A DNA stretch of 30,438 bases. It comes from Candidatus Pollutiaquabacter sp. GTDB lineage: Bacteria; Bacteroidota; Bacteroidia; AKYH767-A; 2013-40CM-41-45. Location of the stretch: assembly GCA_903854075.1 (NCBI GenBank), contig CAINVI010000324.1:1-30438 (forward strand), read 5' to 3'. Positions 24,315 through 30,438 of this stretch are shown here, one piece after another. The notes under the pieces were generated by a model. The model had not been told where the DNA came from. It saw only the letters and a list, made by a program, of their open reading frames with translations, and searched no databases. The position numbers and the translations under genes were made by a program. Each line of letters starts with the position of its first letter. Position 1 is the first letter of the stretch.

Positions 24315-25034
24315 TCAATTCAGTTTCTTACGCAATTCCTCTTCGGTGATTATTCCGGTATGTTTCCAGGTGGACGTTCCATTTTTAAACAGCATGAAAA
24401 CAGGAACGCCTTGTACATCATAGGCTTTGCCAACCGCTTTACTTTTATCGACGTCTACACGAAGGATGACCGCTTTGCCGGTAAATTCTTTTTCCAGTTT
24501 ATCGACAATCGGAGCCATTTGGCGACATGGCGCACACCATTGCGTATGAAAATCAACGAGTACCGGCAAATCTGTTTTTAACACCGAATTAAATTCTTCT
24601 ACTGTCATCTGCTTGATATTGGGATCGGCGGTCACCGTAGCTTCGGTGACCGGCAAGCCTGCAGATTGCCATGCTGTAATCCCGCCGTCCAGGTTATAGA
24701 CTTTGTTGAATCCGTTTTTAACCAATAGATCTGCGGCCTTTGCACTGCGTCCGCCCGAACGACAATAGACATAAATCTCTTTGTCTTTGTTCATCAAGTT
24801 GATCTTTCCGACAAAATCTTCGTCATAAAAATTGATTATGCTTGCATTCGGAATAGTTCCGGTTGCAATTTCTTCCGGCGTGCGAACGTCCAAGATGATC
24901 CCTTTTCCGGAAGTTGCAAGTTGATTAAACGTATTGGCATCAACATTTTTTACACCAGCGCTTTGTTCCTGAGCATGCATAGAACAAGCGGTGATGAACG
25001 TGATGCCAATGGCGAGTAGTGATTTGGTGAACAT
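24315..25034 (-). CDS. Exported rhodanese-thioredoxin fusion protein
   Basis: The 239-residue protein has an N-terminal export signal (hydrophobic 5-16; ITAC at 14-17 could be a lipobox, or cleavage may occur near SMHAQ). A rhodanese domain follows (about 30-128) with the catalytic loop CRSGGRS and C91. A thioredoxin domain (about 140-239) has the redox pair C167-C170 in WCAPC and a cis-proline in GVPVFMLF. WCAPC is a variant of the usual WCGPC. The protein probably handles persulfide or disulfide exchange in the periplasm or at a membrane surface. It has its own good -7 element and lies 49 bases before DUF2480. Confidence 0.93.
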   Translation of the reverse strand: MFTKSLLAIGITFITACSMHAQEQSAGVKNVDANTFNQLATSGKGIILDVRTPEEIATGTIPNASIINFYDEDFVGKINLMNKDKEIYVYCRSGGRSAKAADLLVKNGFNKVYNLDGGITAWQSAGLPVTEATVTADPNIKQMTVEEFNSVLKTDLPVLVDFHTQWCAPCRQMAPIVDKLEKEFTGKAVILRVDVDKSKAVGKAYDVQGVPVFMLFKNGTSTWKHTGIITEEELRKKLN

Positions 25035-25056
25035 GGCTGGTAGTTGATTTAAACGG

Positions 25057-25064
25057 CAAATTTA
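25057..25064 (-). promoter_or_regulatory. Candidate Bacteroidota -7 promoter element for the rhodanese-thioredoxin gene
   Basis: The minus strand reads TAAATTTG, an exact TAnnTTTG match, 22 bases before the ATG at 25034. The -33 tetramer is not TTTG. The 150-base gap upstream and the inverted repeat in it support a separate promoter here. Confidence 0.5.
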
Positions 25065-25123
25065 CGACAAGACACTTTACGTTGACTATTCTTCTGTATG
25101 ATCTGCATCAGTTGTTTTAACAA

Positions 25124-25144
25124 TAGGTATAAACAATATACCTA
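25124..25144. repeat. Perfect inverted repeat in the gap upstream of the rhodanese-thioredoxin gene
   Basis: TAGGTATA and TATACCTA flank the five-base centre AACAA, giving a perfect eight-base inverted repeat. No T-run follows on either strand, so it is a poor terminator. It lies about 60 bases upstream of the TAAATTTG element and 40 bases after the upstream stop codon. An operator for a dimeric regulator or an mRNA 3'-end hairpin are both possible. Confidence 0.5.
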
Positions 25145-25184
25145 AATTTATAGCATGGTATGAACTACGTGGCGAAACGTCTTA

Positions 25185-25853
25185 TTAATTCGCCATTTTA
25201 TCGGCAGCGCTCTTGATGGCCGGAACTTCCAGGACCGTTGATGTATAACCGTGATGAAGAACGGAAATCATTGCCAGCCCTAATTGTTTCAGCGTACTGA
25301 TACTATTCGGTAAAAATGTACGGAATAATGGCGCAAGCCAACCGAAATAGCTATACAATCGCAACGTATTTCGAAGTCCGGGTGTTGGTTCGAGCATACC
25401 CGGGCGGAAATTGTAAACGGCTTTAAACGGCAGGTGCTGCAATTCATTTTCAACTTTTCCCTTTACACGTGCCCAGGCCAGTCGCCCTTTTTCAGTACTA
25501 TCCGTTCCTGCTCCAGATACGTAGCAAAAGGTAAGTTGAGGATTTAATCTAGAAACAGTTTTTGCGAATTGCATGGTCAGCGTATAGGTAATATCGAAAT
25601 AGCGTTGCTGTTTCATGCCAACAGAAGAAACTCCAAGACAAAAAAAGCAGGCATCATATCCCTGTAACTGACTTTCTATTACCGAGAAATCTGAAAAATC
25701 GGTATGGATGAGTTCCTTTAATTTCGGGTTTGAAAAGGTACTCTTTCTTCTGTTCACGATCAGGACTTCGCTGATGAGCGGACTATTCAGGCATTCGTGC
25801 ATGACGCCTTCTCCGACCATTCCGGTAGAGCCGGTGATGATGACTTTATACAT
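25185..25853 (-). CDS. NAD(P)-binding Rossmann-fold (atypical SDR) protein
   Basis: The 222-residue protein begins with the dinucleotide-binding motif TGSTGMVGEGV (8-18). It continues with IVNRR at the end of the second strand, FFCLGVSSVG, and YVSGAGTD followed by a Lys-containing helix (WARVKGKVE). These are features of small atypical short-chain dehydrogenase/NmrA/HTATIP2-like proteins. The Tyr-x-x-x-Lys catalytic pair is not clear, so it may be a redox sensor rather than an enzyme. It lies 55 bases downstream of the SufT-like gene, but nothing ties it functionally to iron-sulfur assembly. Confidence 0.85.
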   Translation of the reverse strand: MYKVIITGSTGMVGEGVMHECLNSPLISEVLIVNRRKSTFSNPKLKELIHTDFSDFSVIESQLQGYDACFFCLGVSSVGMKQQRYFDITYTLTMQFAKTVSRLNPQLTFCYVSGAGTDSTEKGRLAWARVKGKVENELQHLPFKAVYNFRPGMLEPTPGLRNTLRLYSYFGWLAPLFRTFLPNSISTLKQLGLAMISVLHHGYTSTVLEVPAIKSAADKMAN

Positions 25854-25908
25854 GGTGTCAGTTATCGTTGCTGCAAAAAGTTAAATCGATGTGCCTCCTT
25901 GGTTCGAC

Positions 25909-26268
25909 TTACCAGAAACCCAATTCCATGCGGGCTTCTTCACTCATCATATCTTTTTCCCAAGGCGGTTCAAAGGTGAGCTCCACTTTTGCGTTGTTCA
26001 CATCCGGCATTCCCTTCACTTTCTGCTCCACTTCCGGCGGTAGTGTTTCTGCCACAGGACATGCAGGAGAGGTCAACGTCATTTTAATATATATATCATT
26101 ACCCGGATCGACGCGTACTTCGTAAATCAGTCCTAACTCGTAAATGTCCACGGGAATCTCCGGATCATAACAGGTTTTAAGCACGTCAATCACGCGGTCA
26201 CGTAATGGCTTTACGCTGTCGTCTGGACCGGGAACACCGGGAGTGGGTGAAGTTGGTTCGGTAGTCAT
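25909..26268 (-). CDS. SufT-like DUF59 (MIP18 family) protein
   Basis: The 119-residue protein has a short Pro-rich N-terminus. A DUF59 domain follows, with DPEIPVDIYELGLIYEV (35-51), the conserved cysteine C70 in LTSPACPVAE, and PPWEKDMMS near the end. DUF59 proteins such as SufT and eukaryotic CIA2 help insert iron-sulfur clusters into target proteins. Its start codon overlaps the sufE stop by four bases (ATGA), indicating coupled translation and a role in the same pathway. Confidence 0.93.
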   Translation of the reverse strand: MTTEPTSPTPGVPGPDDSVKPLRDRVIDVLKTCYDPEIPVDIYELGLIYEVRVDPGNDIYIKMTLTSPACPVAETLPPEVEQKVKGMPDVNNAKVELTFEPPWEKDMMSEEARMELGFW

Positions 26269-26690
26269 ACAGCCTGTGATTGAAGTCCTAATGCGTATAA
26301 TTTCATTTGTTTAATCATTGCTGCCAATCCATTAGCACGGGTTACAGCAACATGTTGACGTAGACCAATAGCGTCGATAAAAGCAAGCTCTGCTGCTACT
26401 ATATCCTCCGGCTTTTGTCCCGACAGCACATTGATCAATAAAGCAATTTCTCCTTTAACAAAAGTAGAATCACTGTCGGCGTCAAAATAGATCCGTCCGT
26501 CATTGGAGTACGCATGTAACCAGACACTGCTTTGACATCCTTTGATCTTCCGGTCATCAGTTTTATACTGGTCATCAAGCGGTTTAAGTTTTTGCCCCAA
26601 CTCAATGATATACTGATACTTCTCCGTCCAGTCGTCGAAGAGACTGAAATCCTCGATGATTTCTTTTTCCAGCGTGGCGATATCCTTCAC
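26265..26690 (-). CDS. sufE: Cysteine desulfuration protein SufE
   Basis: I chose the GTG at 26690, one base after the sufS TAA stop. This gives 141 residues, the family norm, beginning KDIATLEKEIIEDFSLFDD. The longer frame from an ATG at 26780 adds 30 residues encoded inside sufS and not SufE-like. The persulfide-accepting cysteine is C52 in IKGCQSSVWLHA, matching C51 of the Escherichia coli protein. SufE takes sulfur from SufS and passes it to the SufBCD scaffold. It overlaps the SufT-like gene by four bases. Confidence 0.94.
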   Translation of the reverse strand: MKDIATLEKEIIEDFSLFDDWTEKYQYIIELGQKLKPLDDQYKTDDRKIKGCQSSVWLHAYSNDGRIYFDADSDSTFVKGEIALLINVLSGQKPEDIVAAELAFIDAIGLRQHVAVTRANGLAAMIKQMKLYALGLQSQAV

Positions 26691-26691
26691 G

Positions 26692-27945
26692 TTATGCACG
26701 TAATAATTGAATTCCTTTTTTAACTCCTTCCACCAGGCGATCAACTTCCGCGGCGGTATTATAGAACATGAAAGAGGCACGTACTGTTCCAGGAATACCT
26801 AAACGATGCATAACCGGCTCGGTACAATGATGTCCGGTACGAACAGCTATTCCCAAGGTATCAAGGAACATTCCAAGGTCCATAGCATTTACACCGTCTA
26901 CGATAAACGATACAACGGCCGACTTCTCCTTGGCTGTTCCGATTAGTCGGACATGTTCCAGCGCTGACAACTTTTCGGAGGTCAATTTCATCAAGGTCAA
27001 CTCCCAGGCGGCCGCAGCTTTTCGATCCATGGCATTCAGGTAATCAATTGCGACTCCCAGCGAAATCACATCGGCGATGTTAGGTGTTCCGGCCTCGAAT
27101 TTAAAGGGGATCTCGTTATACGTAGTCCCGGAAAAACTAACACTGGAAATCATCTCACCACCGCCTTGATACGGCGGCATCGCTTCCAGGTGTTTTTCTT
27201 TTCCATACAATACCCCAACACCGGTAGGCGCCAGCATCTTATGACCGGAAAAAACAAGGAAATCACAATCCAGCTCCTGCACATCGACAGCCTGATGTGC
27301 TACGGTTTGCGCAGCATCTACCAATACCGGAATATTTCTGGCATGTGCCTGCTCGATAATTTGCTTAACCGGATTTATCGTTCCGAGTGAATTGGACGTG
27401 TGTACGACAGAAACAAACTTAACGCGATCTGTAAGCAACGTACCGAAAGCCTGCATGTCAAGTACACCGCAGTCATCCATTGGAATGGGAACCACCTCCG
27501 CGCCACGTTCCGCGCAAATCATCTGCCAGGGAACAATATTACTGTGATGTTCCATCGTAGTAACCAATACAATGTCACCCGCAGCAAGATTAACACGACC
27601 CCAGCTGGATGCAATTAGGTTAATGGCTTCCGTAGTACCACGGACAAAGACAATTTCACGTTCCGAGGAGGCGACAATAAATTCTTTTACTTTCACACGA
27701 ACATCATCAAAAGCTTGTGATGCTTTCTGACTTAAAAAATGAACTCCGCGATGTATGTTGGCATTGTACGTAGTATAATAGTCTGCTAACGCATCAATAA
27801 CGACCTGCGGTTTCTGTGAAGTTGCTGCATTGTCCAGATAAACTAATGGTTTACCATAAACATGCTGAGCGAGTACGGGGAAATCCGAACGCACCTTTTC
27901 GACGTCGAAAGGTTGTAAATTGATCTCGGTCATTTCCGGCAGCAT
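26692..27945 (-). CDS. sufS: Cysteine desulfurase SufS
   Basis: The 417-residue protein is a group II cysteine desulfurase. The PLP lysine is K236 in FSGHKMLAPTG, preceded by the PLP-stacking EHHSN segment (132-136), and the persulfide-forming cysteine is C374 in TGHHCTEP. It removes sulfur from cysteine to give alanine and an enzyme persulfide, handed to SufE. The ATG at 27945 lies three bases after the sufD stop; an ATG four codons further in is equally plausible. Confidence 0.97.
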   Translation of the reverse strand: MLPEMTEINLQPFDVEKVRSDFPVLAQHVYGKPLVYLDNAATSQKPQVVIDALADYYTTYNANIHRGVHFLSQKASQAFDDVRVKVKEFIVASSEREIVFVRGTTEAINLIASSWGRVNLAAGDIVLVTTMEHHSNIVPWQMICAERGAEVVPIPMDDCGVLDMQAFGTLLTDRVKFVSVVHTSNSLGTINPVKQIIEQAHARNIPVLVDAAQTVAHQAVDVQELDCDFLVFSGHKMLAPTGVGVLYGKEKHLEAMPPYQGGGEMISSVSFSGTTYNEIPFKFEAGTPNIADVISLGVAIDYLNAMDRKAAAAWELTLMKLTSEKLSALEHVRLIGTAKEKSAVVSFIVDGVNAMDLGMFLDTLGIAVRTGHHCTEPVMHRLGIPGTVRASFMFYNTAAEVDRLVEGVKKGIQLLRA

Positions 27946-27948
27946 GAA

Positions 27949-29250
27949 TTATAAAGATTGGCGCTTGAGTTTCTTTTGCATCATTTCCATTAAACGATCA
28001 CGCAGTGGTTCGAAAGCTATTTTTTGAATCACATCACCGGCGAACGCCGTATTGAGAAATGCTTTAGCATTGTCCTCACCGATACCGCGGGAACGTAAAT
28101 AGAAAAGTGCTTCCTCATCCAGTTGACCGGTCGTTGTGCCGTGGGAGCATTTCACATCATCCGCAAAGATTTCAAGCTGTGGCTTCGTATTCATGGAAGC
28201 ATCGTCCGACAACAAGATGTTTTTATTCGACTGGTACGCATTCGTTTTCTGCGCGTCTTTTCGCACAAATATCTTTCCGTTAAAAACACCTTGTCCTTTT
28301 TCGTCGATAATTCCTTTGTATAACTCGTTACTCTGGCAATTTGGGACTGCATGATCTACGAGCGAATGATTATCCACGAGCTGATTCCCGTTTACGCAAT
28401 ACAAACCGTACAAATACGCCGTGCAATGTTCTTCTGCAAGTAGGATATTCAGGTTATTCCGCACAATGGCACCATCAAGCGTGATTGTGGTAATATGGAA
28501 TTCGGATTGACTATGCTGACGAGCGGCCGTGAATCCTATATGATAAGCGGCACTGTTTTCCAGTTGAACTTTCGTAAGGTCCAACAAGGCATTTTTCTCC
28601 GTCACAACTTCAGTGACGGCATTGGTAAACCCGTGATTGACCGTTCCAATTGAATGAAAACTCTCGATGATTTGCACCTTTGCTCCCGTTTCTGCTACAA
28701 ACAAATTACGTGGCGAGACCATCGTTGGATGTGCAGTGGTGTCATTAACAAATAGTAGGTGAACCGGTTCGTCGATGCATACATTGGCCGGAACAAAAAC
28801 AAAAGCGCCCTCGGCGATAAACGCTGTATTAAGATCCACCATCGCGCCGGAAGATTTTCCGGCAATCGCTGCCAAGTGTTTTTTTACTGCAGAATGGGTG
28901 CGGTTTTCGGATAACTTTCCGAAAATTACACCAGCAGGCAACGCTTTTACATTGGAAAGTGCTTCGACGTAATTACCGTTGATAAACACCAGGCGATGAA
29001 TGGAAGTTCCTGCAAGAAGAAATGGATCTATGGCAGCCAGGGAAACAGTGTTTGTGGATTCCGTCGGCCGAAATTCTCCGGCAGCTACTGCTGCAATGTT
29101 GGTATATTTCCATTCCTCGTCTTTCGTGGTCGGAAATCCTTTCGCAGAGAATCGTTTGAACGCTTCTTTGCGCACCGGCATAAAATCGTTCGACAATCCC
29201 GTACCGGAGAAGTCTTCAAAAGTGCGTGTATAGTTGGTAACCGTTGACAT
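27949..29250 (-). CDS. sufD: Fe-S cluster assembly protein SufD
   Basis: The 433-residue protein shows the SufB/SufD layout. A helical N-terminal region contains FPTTKDEEWKYTNIA (39-53). A long right-handed beta-helix core follows, and the C-terminal helical domain carries the family core CSHGTTTGQLDEEALFYLRSRGI with its cysteine and histidine (C361-H363 region by estimate). SufD joins SufB and SufC in the cluster-building scaffold and aids iron acquisition. It is 26 bases downstream of sufC and three bases before sufS. Confidence 0.96.
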   Translation of the reverse strand: MSTVTNYTRTFEDFSGTGLSNDFMPVRKEAFKRFSAKGFPTTKDEEWKYTNIAAVAAGEFRPTESTNTVSLAAIDPFLLAGTSIHRLVFINGNYVEALSNVKALPAGVIFGKLSENRTHSAVKKHLAAIAGKSSGAMVDLNTAFIAEGAFVFVPANVCIDEPVHLLFVNDTTAHPTMVSPRNLFVAETGAKVQIIESFHSIGTVNHGFTNAVTEVVTEKNALLDLTKVQLENSAAYHIGFTAARQHSQSEFHITTITLDGAIVRNNLNILLAEEHCTAYLYGLYCVNGNQLVDNHSLVDHAVPNCQSNELYKGIIDEKGQGVFNGKIFVRKDAQKTNAYQSNKNILLSDDASMNTKPQLEIFADDVKCSHGTTTGQLDEEALFYLRSRGIGEDNAKAFLNTAFAGDVIQKIAFEPLRDRLMEMMQKKLKRQSL

Positions 29251-29276
29251 TCCGTCAGAAAGATTAATACGTTATA

Positions 29277-30038
29277 TTAAATAGCAGCAGATTCAACTTC
29301 TTCCTTGATCCAGTCGTATCCTTTTTCCTCCAGCTCAAGAGCCAGTTCTTTGGTGCCCGTTTTTACGATTCTTCCTTTATACAATACATGCACGACATCC
29401 GGAACGATATAGTCGAGCAAACGCTGATAGTGCGTGATGACAACAAACGAACGATTTTTATCGCGCAACGCATTCACGCCGTTGGCCACGATGCGTAGGG
29501 CATCGATATCAAGTCCGGAATCTGTTTCATCAAGTACACAAAGTGACGGCTCGAGCATGGCCATCTGGAACACCTCGTTTCGCTTTTTCTCGCCTCCGCT
29601 GAATCCTTCGTTGACCGAACGTTGCGTCATCGCTTTGTCCATTTCTACCAATTTCATTTTCTCTTTCATCATCGCGAGGAAATCTTTGGAGTCCATCGCT
29701 TCCTGTCCACGCGACTTGCGGATTTCATTGACAGCAGTCTTGAGAAAATTGGCGTTGCTCACCCCCGGAATTTCAACCGGATACTGAAACGCCAAAAACA
29801 ATCCTTTTCGTGCGCGATCTTCCGGCGACATCTCCAACAAATCTTCGTTATTAAAACTGATCGTTCCATCCGTCACTTCATAGTCTTCGCGACCCGCCAG
29901 CACCGAAGCAAGCGTGCTTTTCCCGGAACCGTTCGGTCCCATGATAGCATGGACTTCTCCCGGTTTAATATCAAGTGAAAGTCCGCGCAGAATTTCTTTT
30001 TCTTCGATACGGGCGTGGAGGTTTTTTATGGTTAACAT
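29277..30038 (-). CDS. sufC: Fe-S cluster assembly ATPase SufC
   Basis: The 253-residue protein is an ABC-type ATPase without membrane parts. It has Walker A GPNGSGKST (34-42), a Q-loop (Q85), the signature SGGEKKRNE (147-155, the KRNE variant typical of SufC), Walker B LCVLDE (166-171) and the switch H203. ATP binding drives the SufBCD scaffold to open and build clusters. In most suf operons sufB lies directly upstream; here the next gene upstream is a four-helix-bundle gene, with sufB presumably beyond the window. Confidence 0.97.
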   Translation of the reverse strand: MLTIKNLHARIEEKEILRGLSLDIKPGEVHAIMGPNGSGKSTLASVLAGREDYEVTDGTISFNNEDLLEMSPEDRARKGLFLAFQYPVEIPGVSNANFLKTAVNEIRKSRGQEAMDSKDFLAMMKEKMKLVEMDKAMTQRSVNEGFSGGEKKRNEVFQMAMLEPSLCVLDETDSGLDIDALRIVANGVNALRDKNRSFVVITHYQRLLDYIVPDVVHVLYKGRIVKTGTKELALELEEKGYDWIKEEVESAAI

Positions 30039-30054
30039 AGGTTTTGATTTTCTG

Positions 30055-30078
30055 ATTCAATATTCAATATTCAATATT
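30055..30078. repeat. Short tandem repeat, three copies of ATTCAAT
   Basis: Three exact copies of ATTCAAT (30055-30061, 30062-30068, 30069-30075) are followed by a partial ATT. On the minus strand the unit reads ATTGAAT. The repeat lies between the four-helix-bundle gene and sufC, in a strongly A/T-rich gap of 109 bases that has no clear promoter element. Confidence 0.85.
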
Positions 30079-30147
30079 TAAGATTATGATATTAGAGTAA
30101 TTGTTGAAAAGTGAATTTGCTTATTTAGATAGAATGAATATCATTTA

Positions 30148-30438
30148 TTACTCTTTTGTTTCATATTGGGTTGGAAGAACTAATGAAATTTCATACTCAA
30201 CTTCTTCCTCCTGATACATGCTTCCTTTTAAAGTAGTAGATTTCAAATAGCGTATACGTCCGCCGATTGATCTTGATGTTTCTTCAGACAAGGACTTTAG
30301 TAATAAAAACTGATCTTCTTCAAGATAGCCGATATCGTGAGCGACATAAAGCTGTGATCTGAATTCACCCGCGGAGGCTTTTGCGATGTAACAGAACTGA
30401 ATAAATTCTCTGTTACCATTTCTTTCAAAACCTTCAGC
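30148..30438 (-). CDS. Four-helix-bundle protein, 23S rRNA intervening-sequence type (C-terminal 96 residues, cut by window edge)
   Basis: The frame is open from the window edge to the TAA at 30148-30150, giving 96 residues without the N-terminus. The visible part starts AEGFERNGNREFIQFCYIA, followed by KASAGEFRSQLYVAHDIGYL. This is the hallmark of the small four-helix-bundle (S23/IVP-like) proteins, first known from intervening sequences in spirochaete 23S rRNA genes and now scattered through many genomes. Their function is unknown, though they form pentamers with a basic face. Its position next to sufC suggests insertion into the suf cluster. It looks more A/T rich than the suf genes, consistent with acquisition. 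Confidence 0.88.
   Translation of the reverse strand, partial: AEGFERNGNREFIQFCYIAKASAGEFRSQLYVAHDIGYLEEDQFLLLKSLSEETSRSIGGRIRYLKSTTLKGSMYQEEEVEYEISLVLPTQYETKE

Noticed and set aside
26691..26780. N-terminal 30-residue extension of SufE starting at ATG 26780.
   Set aside because: It lies inside sufS and is unlike SufE N-termini; the GTG at 26690 directly after the sufS stop gives a normal protein.
30055..30078. ATTCAAT repeats as a CRISPR array or origin iterons.
   Set aside because: The units are seven bases, directly abutting and without spacers, and no cas, dnaA or rep gene is near.

Overview
The window looks like a chromosomal housekeeping segment from a member of the Bacteroidota, with a moderate base composition of roughly half G+C by eye. 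The assignment rests on families largely confined to that phylum (DUF4292 lipoprotein, IPExxxVDY protein, DUF2480 protein), on promoters of the Bacteroidota type (TTTG, 19 bases, TAnnTTTG), on the weak use of Shine-Dalgarno sites, and on the suf gene order. I cannot place it to genus. I saw no tRNA, rRNA, insertion sequence, integrase or CRISPR array. No stretch longer than 300 bases lacks a gene; the longest gap is 14977-15231 and it holds a terminator and a strong promoter.

The genes fall in three blocks. Block 1 (1-12622, minus strand, read right to left) begins with purN, overlapped by a very large membrane histidine kinase. It continues with a stand-alone methylmalonyl-CoA mutase type B12-binding protein, an enoyl-CoA hydratase, a polysaccharide flippase, dut and a sugar-phosphate nucleotidyltransferase. 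It ends with a TPR lipoprotein, a DUF4292 lipoprotein that looks LolB-like, an EnvC-like protein with a degenerate LytM domain, and the start of tatA. The lower half is an envelope-biogenesis cluster.

Block 2 (12726-21033, plus strand) has a DUF47/PhoU-like protein with a PiT phosphate transporter, then acpP-fabF-rnc (with a terminator between acpP and fabF), an IPExxxVDY protein, pyruvate kinase, an M42 aminopeptidase, a strong terminator and a small unknown gene. The PiT transporter carries an extracytoplasmic insert of about 120 residues that resembles the first periplasmic domain of SecF.

Block 3 (30438-21044, minus strand) is an iron-sulfur assembly region: sufC, sufD, sufS, sufE and a SufT-like DUF59 protein, followed by a Rossmann oxidoreductase, an exported rhodanese-thioredoxin fusion, DUF2480, lysA and a LutB-like ferredoxin protein. 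Upstream of sufC, where sufB would be expected, lies the end of a four-helix-bundle (23S rRNA intervening-sequence type) gene and a short ATTCAAT tandem repeat.

Most genes are ordinary. The observations most worth testing are the SecF-like insert in the phosphate transporter, the DUF4292/LolB resemblance together with its TPR partner, the inactive EnvC next to tatA, and the four-helix-bundle gene with its repeats inside the suf cluster.
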